Below the pieces are notes generated by a model. It did not search any database. It was not told the origin of the DNA and worked only from the letters and a program-made list of their open reading frames with translations. A stretch of 64,000 bases of DNA from positions 71,302 to 135,301 of the forward strand of contig NZ_LGHP01000001.1 in NCBI RefSeq assembly GCF_001280845.1, in the 5' to 3' direction. The position numbers were made by a program, and so were the translations under genes. Below, in pieces: positions 1 through 9,525 of this stretch. Position 1 is the stretch's first letter. The number at the start of each line of letters is the position of its first letter. This DNA is from Bacillus sp. FJAT-28004 (lineage in GTDB: Bacteria; Bacillota; Bacilli; Paenibacillales; Paenibacillaceae).

Positions 1-419
1 GTTAGGCAATACTGGACGATCTCTATCCGTTCCTGCCATGTTGTAGAGCGACCTTTTGTCATAGCTTTTGCTTCCCCTTTGTAGGTTTTTAAGCTGCTAT
101 GACCATTATACTTCTTTATCCATTCGGAGAGCTGTGTTGTGCTGGAGATCTTGTATTTATCGATGATCTGGTACTTAGACAATTTCCCCTCAAGGTAATC
201 TTTCACTGCTTGAAGCTTGAGTTCAGCACTATAACTTCGGTTATGTGTATGGCGCTCCAGCCCTTCATAACCGTACAGCTTATAGCGACGTTGCCATTTC
301 ATCAATGTTGTATTGTTAATCTTATATTTCTTAGCAGCAGCTAGAAAACCAATCTCTCCACTAGAAACTTCTTCAATGATATTGAGTTTTTCTAGCGCAT
401 TATATTTCCCTCCGACCAT
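1..419 (-). CDS. IS3-family transposase OrfA, helix-turn-helix subunit (partial)
   Basis: Reading from the ATG at 419 toward base 1 gives about 139 uninterrupted residues beginning MVGGKYNALEKLNIIEEVSS. Two helix-turn-helix units of the IS150 OrfA type are visible: IGFLAAAKKYKINNTTLMKW near residues 22-41 and LSKYQIIDKYKISSTTQLSEW near residues 79-99. A TTWQERIEIVQYCL segment, typical of the linker toward the frameshift with OrfB, follows just before the edge. A GGGGAG ribosome binding site lies shortly upstream of the ATG. OrfA binds the element ends; catalysis needs the OrfB DDE domain, which is outside the window. The frame is open to the edge, so nothing shows it is broken. Confidence 0.85.
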   Translation of the reverse strand, partial: MVGGKYNALEKLNIIEEVSSGEIGFLAAAKKYKINNTTLMKWQRRYKLYGYEGLERHTHNRSYSAELKLQAVKDYLEGKLSKYQIIDKYKISSTTQLSEWIKKYNGHSSLKTYKGEAKAMTKGRSTTWQERIEIVQYCL

Positions 420-425
420 GAAAAA

Positions 426-479
426 GCTCCCCTTACAGTTACAGGTTTTATTTTTTAACCTGTCTACCGTAGGGGGAGC
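426..479. repeat. Imperfect inverted repeat inside the IS end
   Basis: Bases 426-447 and 457-479 are about 22-bp inverted arms (GCTCCCC..TAC..ACAGGTT) separated by an A/T-rich spacer. The outer arm is the IS terminus itself. The hairpin sits between the terminus and the transposase ribosome binding site, and could limit translation of transposase mRNA read in from outside. Confidence 0.65.
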
Positions 480-620
480 ATATCATATTAGTGGATCTGC
501 TCTTATTTTTCTAGAACGTTCTCATTGATGCTGTCTAACTGTTGGTTGAAGAAAGTGCTATCTTGTACCTTTTTACGTATTTTAAATGAATACATATTTT
601 GTAGAAACAGAGGTCTAATA

Positions 621-1754
621 ATGATGATAACCGCAAAAACGGAAAAAGAAATTAAAATTGACACTGATTACTTACAGTCACTATTACGGCGAATTGTACC
701 TTCTAAGTGTTTACAGTTATTATTGTGGAATTGTAGTCCTCTTGGAAAAAACAAGGAAGAAAGTTCGGTCTATAGGATATCTTGTACAGTTCTAGACAAC
801 AATAGAAAGCAAAATTATACAATGATTCTCAAAATATTAAAACCCGATTCTATGCGAAATCAAGTCGATCACTACTACTACTGGAAACGCGAAGCTTTGG
901 TCTATCATTCAGGGATACTGAATCAATTGCCGCTTGGTATAAGGGCGCCCTTATTCCATACAGTAGAAGAGCATCCTGATGAAAATGTATGGATCTGGCT
1001 CGAGGATATAGCTATTGAATCTATCCAAAGTGACTGGTCATTCACGCACATGTGTAAAATATCCTACTTACTTGGAAAATACAATGGCGCTTACATAAAA
1101 GGAACTCCTCTCCCGACTGAATCTTTTTTATGCCACACTTGGATGCGTTCTTGGGTAGAGGTTTGTGCTGCTTATGCTAAACCCATTGAGGAGCAAAAAG
1201 TTATTTGGGATTCTTGCTTGAATGATTTTAATGGTAAGAGCTCTATGTGGGAGCTTTATCATAACAATAGAGACCGAGTAAACAGCTTGCTAGAGACATT
1301 AGAATTACTGCCTCGTGTATTTGCCCATCAAGACGTACACTGGGATAACATTTTTATAGAGCAATTGAATGGCAACGATTCATTAATAGCGATTGATTGG
1401 CAGTTTGCAAGTATCTCAGGTGTAGGAGAAGAGCTTGGTCGAATGTTTGGATATGCGTTATTAAAAAAGAAAGTCCCAGTTAACAAGGTAGCAGAATATA
1501 AGGAGGAGTTATTTCTAAATTATTTGCAAGGGCTTAGAGATGTGGGGTGGGATGGGAATTTCAAACTTGCTCGTTTTGGTTTTACTGCGAGTGCATCGCT
1601 TAGGTTTATCATGGTTATTGATAAGATGCTTAGTAACTTAGAAGAAGACGATAGAATAAACCAGAAAGAAAAATCAAGTCATCTGTTGTTAGTCACTCAG
1701 GCACTGCTTGAATTGGCAGAAGAGTCTTGGAACCTTAGAAGTCAAATAATATAA
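621..1754 (+). CDS. APH/choline-kinase-fold phosphotransferase
   Basis: This protein of about 377 residues has the active-site signature of the aminoglycoside phosphotransferase/choline kinase fold: HQDVHWDN around residues 236-243 (catalytic Asp 238, metal-ligand Asn 243), followed by IDWQ with the second metal-binding Asp near residue 259. The family transfers the ATP gamma-phosphate to a small hydroxylated substrate. Nothing here identifies the substrate, and resistance should not be assumed. The reading frame is open back to 525, but that extension has no ribosome binding site and starts 45 bases from the IS end, so the ATG at 621 (or 624), after a weak AGAGG, is preferred. It is a single-gene unit closed by the terminator at 1845-1889. 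Confidence 0.72.
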   Translation: MMITAKTEKEIKIDTDYLQSLLRRIVPSKCLQLLLWNCSPLGKNKEESSVYRISCTVLDNNRKQNYTMILKILKPDSMRNQVDHYYYWKREALVYHSGILNQLPLGIRAPLFHTVEEHPDENVWIWLEDIAIESIQSDWSFTHMCKISYLLGKYNGAYIKGTPLPTESFLCHTWMRSWVEVCAAYAKPIEEQKVIWDSCLNDFNGKSSMWELYHNNRDRVNSLLETLELLPRVFAHQDVHWDNIFIEQLNGNDSLIAIDWQFASISGVGEELGRMFGYALLKKKVPVNKVAEYKEELFLNYLQGLRDVGWDGNFKLARFGFTASASLRFIMVIDKMLSNLEEDDRINQKEKSSHLLLVTQALLELAEESWNLRSQII

Positions 1755-1844
1755 TACATACGATTCCGCATACAAACAAAAACTAAAGTAAGGGTATCTT
1801 GCTGCGATGTGAGCGCTGATTTTCCGTCCGTGGAACAATCGTAA

Positions 1845-1889
1845 AAAAAAGGACCGTGTTCGCATCGTTTGCGACCGGTCCTTTTTTTT
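1845..1889 (+). terminator. Rho-independent terminator after the kinase gene
   Basis: GGACCG (1851-1856) pairs with CGGTCC (1876-1881). An inner TCGCA/TGCGA helix extends the stem, and a run of seven T follows. An A-run on the left would let it work in both directions. Confidence 0.85.
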
Positions 1890-2009
1890 ATTTATGGCGA
1901 TAGATCATGCTGCGCCGAATGAAAGCTCCTATTAATCTCACCTCTTTTATATTTAAAAATCACCCGTAGTTATAAGCCTTTTCAAAGTTCTCTTCAACTA
2001 CATAGGATG

Positions 2010-2055
2010 TATAATTATTTGTTTTTCAAAAAATAGTTTATCGAATATTAGGAGG
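2010..2055 (+). promoter_or_regulatory. Possible -10 element and ribosome binding site of the collagen-like gene
   Basis: TATAAT lies at 2010-2015 with no good -35. The overlapping CATAGGATGTA resembles sporulation-sigma -10 boxes of the CATAnnnTA type, but one position is off. GGAGG at 2051-2055 is 9 bases before the TTG start and fixes it; the GTG at 2061 is out of frame and meets a stop at once. The rest of 1890-2064 shows no gene. Confidence 0.35.
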
Positions 2056-2064
2056 TTTGAGTGA

Positions 2065-4761
2065 TTGGCTAATAATAATTGTAAGTTTTCAAAGAAGCCT
2101 ATGATTAGCGGAAACTGTAGATTGTTACCGATAAAAATCTGTTTTCCAGCTTGCAAAGCTCGAAGGGGACCTCAAGGAATACAAGGTCCAGCCGGATTAC
2201 AAGGTCAAAAGGGAGCTCGTGGTATACAAGGTCTAACTGGTTCACAGGGTCGGAGGGGAGTTCGCGGTATACAAGGTCCGGCAGGTCCGCAAGGTATGAT
2301 CGGTCCTCCGGGCCCTTCTCAGGTATTAGTGAATCAAACCGCATTTGTAGATCCAGTGTATGGTAATAATGCTACAGCAATGCTTGATAACGAGACAAAA
2401 CCTTGGCGGACTGGGGCTGCAGCAGTTGCCGCAGCCCCCTCCGGAACGAGAATTGTCGTACGTCCCGGATCATATACGGAGACGAATTTGGCTAAGGATG
2501 GAATTAGTTGGGTCTTTGAAAAGGGAGCAATCGTGACGGCAGTAAATAGTCTATTCAATGATTTGGGAGCTGCAATCGCCTTTGACGTGCTAGGTGAAGG
2601 ACAATTTCTAACCAATGGAGCGACAGCTGCAGGCAGTTCCATTCTTCAGAGCACAGGAGCTAGCATAATCCACTTTGAATGTGAATCGATGAGCGATACC
2701 GTAGGCAATACGATCAATCTCCTCGGCGGAGGGAATTATACCATAAACGTGAGAGAGAGTGTCACGAACAGTTTCGTCGGAGGTTCTGCCGTTGTGATAT
2801 CGAACGGTACACTGTTTATGAATGCTTTTGCAATTTCGAATGATACCAATGGTACGGAAGATCTTATTCTATTTAATGGGTCAGGATCACTTAGTATAAA
2901 CCTAGAAGTAACGATGATCACTAGCGGTGGCAGAGCGATTTTTGTTACAAATAGCGCCTCGCCCCAGACGTCGATTATCACCCTGCGATCCAGAACGATT
3001 CAAACAAATTCAGGTTTCATCTTTGATATCTCTCCTCTTTTTATGGGATCTTTTATTAGTTACTCAATAGCCTTGGTCGGTATTTCACAAGGAGTATCGG
3101 TTCAAGGTGGCAGCGGCAGTATGGTTAGTTTGAACTCGTATATATTAGTCGTAATTAATTCACCATCTCCTGCACTCGTAATTAATGGAAATACTATTTT
3201 TACGGGTGAGTTCGATAGGGTATTTAGTCAAGACAGATGTGTTCTAATGCAGAATGGAGAAGCAATTATCCATGCCAATGTAATGAATTCCTTCCAGACG
3301 GTAAACACGACTATTGATCTTCAAGGTGGGCAAAGCAGATTACAGGTAGATCTTATTTCAGGTTCAACAGGCTGTTATCACGTAACTGGAGGTCACCATA
3401 ATTTAACTGTGATGCAGATGTCGACAAACGGAACGACGGTTCCTGCGGTTCGCGTGGCTAATAACAGCATCTTATTTATGAATTTTCAAGAGATTACCGG
3501 ATCTGTTAACGGACTCATTTCGGTAGAAAGTGGAGGGAGTTTAAACATGCTTGGAGAGCGCATCTCCACTTTCGACAGCGGCACCGGTTTCAAGACAGCT
3601 CTTCTTATTAATGATGGGCAAGTTGAAGCGAATGTAAATGCGATCTCGGCCTTTGGCAGCTGTATTCATTTAACGCCGGGAGGGATCAATCCCAACATCC
3701 GTTGTTACGTGAACTCTTTCTCCAGCTCAGTCTTCGGTATTCCAGGCACTAGCCTCATTTTTCAAGAAGCAGGAAACTCGAATATTGAATTCAATCGCAT
3801 GGATGCTGGCGCCTCCCTGCAGATGATTTCCTTAACAAATGGTAATATGGATATACAAGGAGAGTTTATGCTCAACACCCTTCCGGATTCTTCAATCGGT
3901 GTTGCAGTTACCGGTGGAAATTTCAATGGCACTATTGGCAGAATGCAATTAGGAACACGCGCATTAGAGGCGAGTGCAGGCAATGTCACTCTTACATTTA
4001 ATGAGATAGCAGTCTTTCAACCTAGTACAGAACGGACGATTGTCTTGCTAGAGGGAAATACGAATGCCCGAATCGTTGGTGATCTTATTCAAGGTGGGGC
4101 AGATTATACGGGAATTGCTGTTCAGGATACGGCTTTTGTTGTGGCAGACATCAACGAAATCAGAGTCGGCGGGATCTGTATGCTGTATAACTCTAACTTG
4201 GCCTCAGACTTGTTCTTCGACAGGTTATTAGTCGTGGGCGGCGTAACCCTGACTGATGCTGCAGCCATCATTGTAAATTCCGGGATATTAAGAGTAAATG
4301 GCAGCATTATCGGAAATGACACCGGGCTTGCTACTGGAACAGGCATTATTGTTGCCAATGACGGAAATTTGATTGCAGATATTAACTTTATTCGCACAAC
4401 AAACAATGCGCTGAGAACTTCCAGCACCGGATTCGTTCAATTGTATACAGACGAAGCGGAGGCTGGGGCGGAAGTCATTAATATCGTTAACCTACCGGGT
4501 GCTAACTCTGCGAACTATACGTTCAAAGGCCTCTATCGCTGTCAGGATCCGAACACAGCTGTGATTGCGATGAGCCCTGAGCCACCTGGTGTGCTTCGGT
4601 TAATTAATACGACGCTTATCAACGGGATAAGTCCTTCGATTTCTTCGCCTATCGCTATTGAGATAAAAAACTATGGTATTGTAACAGCTGCATTTAATCC
4701 AGATGCTGTTGTCACCTTTCTTTTCCCAGGATCAGTTAATATAGATCCTGCAGTTAATTAG
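2065..4761 (+). CDS. Collagen-like repeat protein with long beta-helix domain
   Basis: The 898-residue product starts at a TTG placed by GGAGG 9 bases upstream. A short N-terminal segment has four cysteines (6, 18, 26, 30) and no clear signal peptide. Residues 35-85 form 17 uninterrupted Gly-X-Y triplets such as GPQGIQGPAG, a collagen triple-helix stretch. Residues from about 90 on are a long Ser/Thr/Asn/Gly-rich region with regular short beta-strand repeats and repeated NG..I/F.N turns, as in right-handed parallel beta-helix (pectate-lyase-like) folds. Collagen-stalk proteins in Bacillota often trimerise and sit on spores or the exosporium, so a spore or cell-surface filament is the likely role (inference). 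It is a single gene with a strong terminator. Confidence 0.8.
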   Translation: MANNNCKFSKKPMISGNCRLLPIKICFPACKARRGPQGIQGPAGLQGQKGARGIQGLTGSQGRRGVRGIQGPAGPQGMIGPPGPSQVLVNQTAFVDPVYGNNATAMLDNETKPWRTGAAAVAAAPSGTRIVVRPGSYTETNLAKDGISWVFEKGAIVTAVNSLFNDLGAAIAFDVLGEGQFLTNGATAAGSSILQSTGASIIHFECESMSDTVGNTINLLGGGNYTINVRESVTNSFVGGSAVVISNGTLFMNAFAISNDTNGTEDLILFNGSGSLSINLEVTMITSGGRAIFVTNSASPQTSIITLRSRTIQTNSGFIFDISPLFMGSFISYSIALVGISQGVSVQGGSGSMVSLNSYILVVINSPSPALVINGNTIFTGEFDRVFSQDRCVLMQNGEAIIHANVMNSFQTVNTTIDLQGGQSRLQVDLISGSTGCYHVTGGHHNLTVMQMSTNGTTVPAVRVANNSILFMNFQEITGSVNGLISVESGGSLNMLGERISTFDSGTGFKTALLINDGQVEANVNAISAFGSCIHLTPGGINPNIRCYVNSFSSSVFGIPGTSLIFQEAGNSNIEFNRMDAGASLQMISLTNGNMDIQGEFMLNTLPDSSIGVAVTGGNFNGTIGRMQLGTRALEASAGNVTLTFNEIAVFQPSTERTIVLLEGNTNARIVGDLIQGGADYTGIAVQDTAFVVADINEIRVGGICMLYNSNLASDLFFDRLLVVGGVTLTDAAAIIVNSGILRVNGSIIGNDTGLATGTGIIVANDGNLIADINFIRTTNNALRTSSTGFVQLYTDEAEAGAEVINIVNLPGANSANYTFKGLYRCQDPNTAVIAMSPEPPGVLRLINTTLINGISPSISSPIAIEIKNYGIVTAAFNPDAVVTFLFPGSVNIDPAVN

Positions 4762-4783
4762 ACACGAGGATGTATGAAGGGAA

Positions 4784-4816
4784 GGCTGCGCTCTGTTGAG
4801 CGCAGCCTGTTTCTTT
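4784..4816 (+). terminator. Rho-independent terminator after the collagen-like gene
   Basis: A perfect 10-bp stem GGCTGCGCTC/GAGCGCAGCC with a TGTT loop is followed by a T-rich tail. Bases 4817-5050 show no gene; they are the A/T-rich upstream region of the next regulator. Confidence 0.88.
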
Positions 4817-5064
4817 TAACGAAATCGAAAATAAAAACCTTTCAGAACTCCGTGATTAGCTTCTCCCGATGTTGATGAATGGACAAGTAAGGGGGACGGA
4901 TTATTAATAAAATTGTCTGGAACAGCAATGTTGTCGATTGCTTAAGAGTCTACTAGAGTATAAAATCTATTTATTATTGTTGTATATGAATTCATAAATG
5001 GAATGCAATACTCTATTACGTAATAGCTGTATTTTGAATGCGCTTACTTTTAGGGGGAGGATGT

Positions 5065-7326
5065 ATGAAACTATTAAATTCTAAGCTTCTTTTGAAATAC
5101 TTCATATCTTATCTAGGTGTCTTGTTGATTCCGTTGATGATTATTAGTTTCGTAGTATTTAATTACTTTTCTACCTATTTAGAGGAAGATGTCATCCAGA
5201 ACAATCAGGAGATGCTGAAACGAGTTCAAACTATTGTGGATAATGAAATGCAGGAAATGAGAAACATTGCTTATCAGATTGCAGTAGATGAGAGTTTGAC
5301 TCCTTACATGGTCAGGAAGAATGGTTATGGGGGCATTCAAGCAGTAAGTTCGTTACAAAGCTACAGTATTTCGAATAGTTTTATTGAGGAGCTTTATTTA
5401 TATTTTCGGGATGACAATCTATTATATTCACCTGTTAGTACGTACACGCCTTCTCGTTTGTTGAAAAATAAATACACATATAGACATTGGAATCTGGAAG
5501 AGTTCTTAAATACAATCAATCATGCAGAAAGACCTATACTAAGGCCTGCAGAGGAAGTTGTCCTACAAATTGAAGGTGGGCGAGTTGACAACTTGCTAAC
5601 TTATATCGTTCCTATACCCGTATACGAGCCATCTCCATACGCGACTGTAATGTTTCAAATTAGAGAAAAAAAGCTGAAGGAGCTTATGCGTGGAATTCAG
5701 GATAATTACTCTGGAAATACTATCATACTAGATGAAACCGGGCAAATGATAACTTCGCTGTATGATGAAGAGTACATGCACGAATCAAAATATAAAGAGG
5801 AAATTCAAGCTTTTCAAGCTGGAGCAGGTTCTGATAAAGTAAACCTCTATCATAATGAGTATTTGAGATCTGTTGTTACATCTGATACTTCGAACTGGTC
5901 CTATATTACGCTTATTCCGACGAGTGAAGTGATGAAGGAAATAACTAAATTCAAATATATTGCGATGACTTTAATTTTAATTGTTTTGTTAGTAGGGAGC
6001 GCTATAGTATATTATCTATCCATTAAACAATATAATCCGATCAAGCATCTGATTGAAACCGCAGAAGCGAGATATGGTAAGAAATATAATACACGTAATG
6101 AATTTGATTTTATCCAACTGGTAGTAGATCATTTATCGGATAAGAATCAAGTACTGTCGGATCAAGTGCAGAGTAGTAAATCGGCATTACGGAATCTGTT
6201 GCTCTTTAAGCTTATGAAGGGACAAATATTAGATATTGAAGAATTTAATGCGGCTGGACGAGAAATACAGCTTACATTCTCAAAGCGATATTTTTCGGTG
6301 GCGGTGTTTTGGTTCGATCACGATAATGGTTCACAAAAAGATCGTTTAATTAGTTATGTAGAAGATAAAATAAAGTCTAGCGCGTTCGAAGGATATGTCA
6401 ATGAAACGATTGATAACAATTCAGTGCTTGTTATATTAGCATCGGATCAACGGGGAGTAAATTATGTACAAGATCATGTTGCCGTAATAAAAAAAGAAAT
6501 TTATGATACGTGGGAGTTTCCTGTTACAGTAGGGATCGGGAATCAGTATGAAGAGTCGCATCTGATTGGAAAATCGTATATGGAAGCAATGACGGCTATA
6601 AACTATAGGCTGATTTGGGGAAATAACAAAATTATTTGCTTCAATGATATACCGGAAAATATCTACGATATCAATGATTACCCTAAGAATGACTTTGAAC
6701 AATTCGAATTGGCACTTAAACGAGAGGATACCGCTGCAGTAATTGATAGCATGGGTAAGATCACCCAATATATTAAAGATCATAACATCTCTATTTTAAT
6801 GGCGAGAAGTATTTGTTATGACGTCGTCAATACAATTATCCGAACGATGCTAAGCATGAAAGCCAACTATTTTATCAATAAGGATAAGTACCCTGATGTT
6901 ATCTCATTACTTAAGTTTGAAACGGTTGAACAATTGGAAGCGGAAGTAAACAGGATATGCCAGGATCTACTAAGTGCGATCGAAAAGAACAATAAGAGCT
7001 CAAGTACGGATATCAAATCAAGGATATTAGCTTATATGCAGAACAATTATTGTGAGCCTAACTTCTCGGTTCAAAACATGTCAGAGGACATCGGCGTTTC
7101 ATCGTCCTATATTAGCCGCTATTTCAAAGAGCAAACGGGGCAATCGGTAACAGACTATGTCAATGTGCTCAGGATGGATCTGGCTAAGGAACTGCTGCAA
7201 ACCAACAATGATTCATTGCAAATTGTTGTTAATAAAGTTGGATATTATGATGTGTCCAGCTTCATTAGAAAGTTTAAAGGAATGACAGGCCTTACTCCGG
7301 GAGAGTACAGGAAAAAACAGAAGTGA
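5065..7326 (+). CDS. Membrane-anchored sensor with C-terminal AraC DNA-binding domain
   Basis: This 753-residue one-component regulator is of the type that accompanies LplB/YtcP importers in Paenibacillus. A transmembrane helix (about residues 10-32) leads into an extracellular sensing region of about 270 residues (dCACHE-like), a second helix follows near residues 300-325, then a cytoplasmic linker, and the last ~100 residues are an AraC double helix-turn-helix with FSVQNMSEDIGVSSSYISRY and YDVSSFIRKFKGMTGLTPGEYR. The start at 5065 follows AGGGGGAGG; the in-frame upstream ATG at 5038 begins before that site and is rejected. It directly precedes the importer and GH123 genes, so it probably senses the imported glycan and activates the block (inference). 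Confidence 0.88.
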   Translation: MKLLNSKLLLKYFISYLGVLLIPLMIISFVVFNYFSTYLEEDVIQNNQEMLKRVQTIVDNEMQEMRNIAYQIAVDESLTPYMVRKNGYGGIQAVSSLQSYSISNSFIEELYLYFRDDNLLYSPVSTYTPSRLLKNKYTYRHWNLEEFLNTINHAERPILRPAEEVVLQIEGGRVDNLLTYIVPIPVYEPSPYATVMFQIREKKLKELMRGIQDNYSGNTIILDETGQMITSLYDEEYMHESKYKEEIQAFQAGAGSDKVNLYHNEYLRSVVTSDTSNWSYITLIPTSEVMKEITKFKYIAMTLILIVLLVGSAIVYYLSIKQYNPIKHLIETAEARYGKKYNTRNEFDFIQLVVDHLSDKNQVLSDQVQSSKSALRNLLLFKLMKGQILDIEEFNAAGREIQLTFSKRYFSVAVFWFDHDNGSQKDRLISYVEDKIKSSAFEGYVNETIDNNSVLVILASDQRGVNYVQDHVAVIKKEIYDTWEFPVTVGIGNQYEESHLIGKSYMEAMTAINYRLIWGNNKIICFNDIPENIYDINDYPKNDFEQFELALKREDTAAVIDSMGKITQYIKDHNISILMARSICYDVVNTIIRTMLSMKANYFINKDKYPDVISLLKFETVEQLEAEVNRICQDLLSAIEKNNKSSSTDIKSRILAYMQNNYCEPNFSVQNMSEDIGVSSSYISRYFKEQTGQSVTDYVNVLRMDLAKELLQTNNDSLQIVVNKVGYYDVSSFIRKFKGMTGLTPGEYRKKQK

Positions 7327-7337
7327 GCAGTAGTTGG

Positions 7338-7364
7338 AAAAGTCCTCAAATGGGGACTTTTTTT
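7338..7364 (+). terminator. Terminator between the regulator and the importer operon
   Basis: AAAGTCC pairs with GGACTTT across a short loop, followed by a T-run (7358-7364). It separates the regulator transcript from the importer genes. Bases 7365-7562 should hold the importer promoter; AATCAG/CTGATT inverted half-sites lie near 7438-7456, but no convincing -10/-35 pair was found. Confidence 0.8.
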
Positions 7365-7577
7365 GTGTCATTAATCGCATATTGTTGTTAAGATTCAGCA
7401 TATTATGGCACTTTAGTTCGTAATTTGCATATACAATCAGCGTTTGACTGATTAACAATGAAGGATCTGTAGACTATGCTGTAGTTAGATTTAATCACAC
7501 AATTTGATTGGGGATGAAAGAGATGTAATTGTGACTGGCTTTCCCAAATTCAGAGGGCTGAGAAAGGAGTATGAGCT

Positions 7578-8558
7578 ATGAAGCAGATCGGTGTGAACCA
7601 AATATCTGCTCAAGAAGACTTGAGTCATACTAGTTCGGTAAGAAAGAAAAAGGCTAATGTCACTCTTGATTACATGAAGAGAAATCTTGATCTTTATTTA
7701 TTTGTGCTTCCTGTACTCATATATTTTGCAGTGTTCCACTATTATCCGTTGTATGGGGTACAAATTGCATTTAAAGACTTTTCTCCAACGGAAGGGATAT
7801 TAGGGAGCAGTTGGGTAGGATTAGATCATTTCACCCGTTTTTTTAATTCCACATATGCTTGGGATATTATTAAAAATACACTGTTCATTAGTTTGTATGC
7901 GCTTGCAATTGGTTTTCCTGCTCCATTGATACTTGCTTTGCTGCTTAATCAAATACCGAACAAAAGGTTTAAAAGCATCGTGCAGACGATCACTTACGCA
8001 CCTAATTTTATATCTTTTGTTGTTATAGTGGGGATGCTGTTAATCTTTCTTTCCCCATCTGCGGGTATTATTAATTCTGTTATCGCCATGTTTGGTGGTG
8101 ACCCGATCAATTTCATGGGAAGCTCTAAACTATTTAGTTCAATTTATGTATTGTCTGATGTTTGGCAAACATGTGGTTGGGGAGCCATTATTTATTTGGC
8201 TGCATTAAGCGGTATTAGTCCAGAGCTGCATGAAGCCGCAATGATTGATGGAGCTAACAAACTTAAGAGAGTATGGCATATTGATCTGCCTGGCATTATG
8301 CCAACAGTTGTCATTCTGTTGATCCTAGCTCTAGGCGGAGTAATGAGCTTAGGGTTTGAAAAGATCTATTTGATGCAAAATGATTTGAATATTACTTCTT
8401 CCGAAATTATATCAACCTATGTCTATAAGGTAGGTTTGCAGGGTGGAGATTTCAGCTTTTCAACCGCGGTTGGACTTTTTAACAATGTTATTAATTTTGT
8501 GCTGCTTATTATTGTCAACGCAGTTGCTCGGAAAATATCTGATAACAGCTTATGGTAG
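7578..8558 (+). CDS. Carbohydrate ABC importer permease, LplB type
   Basis: This 326-residue polytopic protein has the LplB/CUT1 layout: a cytoplasmic N-terminus, a first helix with YLFVLPVLIYFAVFHYYPLYG, about six transmembrane segments, and the ATPase-contacting EAA loop EAAMIDGANKLKRVWHIDLP. It forms the translocation pore together with the permease 18 bases downstream. The start follows AAAGGAG by 8 bases; an ATG at 7571 is out of frame. No ATPase is encoded in the operon, which is usual for this class, where a shared MsmK/MsmX-type ATPase elsewhere energises several importers (family knowledge). The substrate is inferred only from the neighbouring hydrolases. Confidence 0.92.
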   Translation: MKQIGVNQISAQEDLSHTSSVRKKKANVTLDYMKRNLDLYLFVLPVLIYFAVFHYYPLYGVQIAFKDFSPTEGILGSSWVGLDHFTRFFNSTYAWDIIKNTLFISLYALAIGFPAPLILALLLNQIPNKRFKSIVQTITYAPNFISFVVIVGMLLIFLSPSAGIINSVIAMFGGDPINFMGSSKLFSSIYVLSDVWQTCGWGAIIYLAALSGISPELHEAAMIDGANKLKRVWHIDLPGIMPTVVILLILALGGVMSLGFEKIYLMQNDLNITSSEIISTYVYKVGLQGGDFSFSTAVGLFNNVINFVLLIIVNAVARKISDNSLW

Positions 8559-8576
8559 AGAAAAGAGGAGAAACGG

Positions 8577-9473
8577 ATGAAAGCAGCGTTCATTCATAAA
8601 TCTAAAGTGGACAAGCTGTTTGATCTACTGAATTATATTATTCTTACGACGGTTATGATGCTAGTGCTTTATCCACTATATTTTATCGTCATTGCATCCA
8701 TCAGCGATCCGATGCAAGTGAGTTTAGGAAAAGTATGGTTGTGGCCTAAAGGATTAACTATAGAAGGATACAAGGCAGTATTCTCCAATAACCAGCTTAT
8801 GGTGGGCTTTCGAAATTCTTTATTCTATGCCGTAATCGGTACGGTATTCAGCCTTGTATTAACGCTGCCAGCAGCATATTCGTTATCAAGGAGAGATTTA
8901 AAAGGTAGAAATATATTTACATTTTTCCTGGTATTCACGATGTTTTTTAGCGGCGGTCTTATTCCATCCTATTTGTTGGTGAAAGACTTAGGTATGCTTA
9001 ATACGATTTGGTCGATTATTATTCCGGGGTCAGTGAGTGTATGGAATATTATTATGTCGCGCACCTTCTTTCAGTCCACGATTCCTAATGAACTGCTTGA
9101 AGCGGCCAAAGTTGATGGATGCAGTAATAAGCGCTTCTTCATATCGATTGTCATTCCTTTGACGACACCGCTGATTGCAGTTATGATTCTGTTCTCATGT
9201 GTGAGCTACTGGAATTCCTATTTTAACGCAATGATCTATTTGAAAGAGCATGCATTGTTCCCGCTGCAGCTGGTATTGCGTGAGATTTTGGTGCAGAATA
9301 CAGTTTCATTTTCCTTGATTAAAGATCAAGCATTAGTAGATCAGCAGCAGCAGCTTGCTATGTTAGTCAAATACGCTGTCATCATTGTTGCGAGCGCGCC
9401 GGTTCTCATTTTATATCCCTTTCTTCAAAAATACTTCGTTAAAGGTATCATGATTGGCTCGATTAAGGGATAA
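8577..9473 (+). CDS. Carbohydrate ABC importer permease, YtcP/AraQ type
   Basis: This is the second pore subunit, 298 residues with about six transmembrane helices. The EAA loop is LLEAAKVDGCSNKRFF and the protein ends in the hallmark YPFLQKYFVKGIMIGSIKG of YtcP-family permeases. It starts 18 bases after the LplB-type gene with AGAGGAG upstream and is certainly co-transcribed with it. The binding lipoprotein follows after 52 bases. No oddities were seen. Confidence 0.92.
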   Translation: MKAAFIHKSKVDKLFDLLNYIILTTVMMLVLYPLYFIVIASISDPMQVSLGKVWLWPKGLTIEGYKAVFSNNQLMVGFRNSLFYAVIGTVFSLVLTLPAAYSLSRRDLKGRNIFTFFLVFTMFFSGGLIPSYLLVKDLGMLNTIWSIIIPGSVSVWNIIMSRTFFQSTIPNELLEAAKVDGCSNKRFFISIVIPLTTPLIAVMILFSCVSYWNSYFNAMIYLKEHALFPLQLVLREILVQNTVSFSLIKDQALVDQQQQLAMLVKYAVIIVASAPVLILYPFLQKYFVKGIMIGSIKG

Positions 9474-9525
9474 GCAAAGTCTATACAAGAAAATATGATT
9501 TACAATTCCAAAGGGGGGTTATCGT

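Larger units (their letters stand above)
1..480 (-). mobile_element. IS3-family element (IS150-like group), upstream end; runs off left edge
   Basis: An IS3-type OrfA reads leftward out of the window. Beyond its start lies a terminal sequence that, read on the minus strand, begins TGCTCCCCCTACGGTAGACA, with the 5'-TG expected of IS3-family ends, so the boundary is placed at base 480. OrfB and the other terminus lie outside the window, so completeness, family subgroup and target duplication cannot be judged. The plus-strand ORFs across 99-528 are shadows of this element. Confidence 0.82.

Noticed and set aside
99..528. Plus-strand ORFs over the left edge
   Set aside because: They are antisense to the IS3 OrfA, have no ribosome binding site and encode no recognisable protein.
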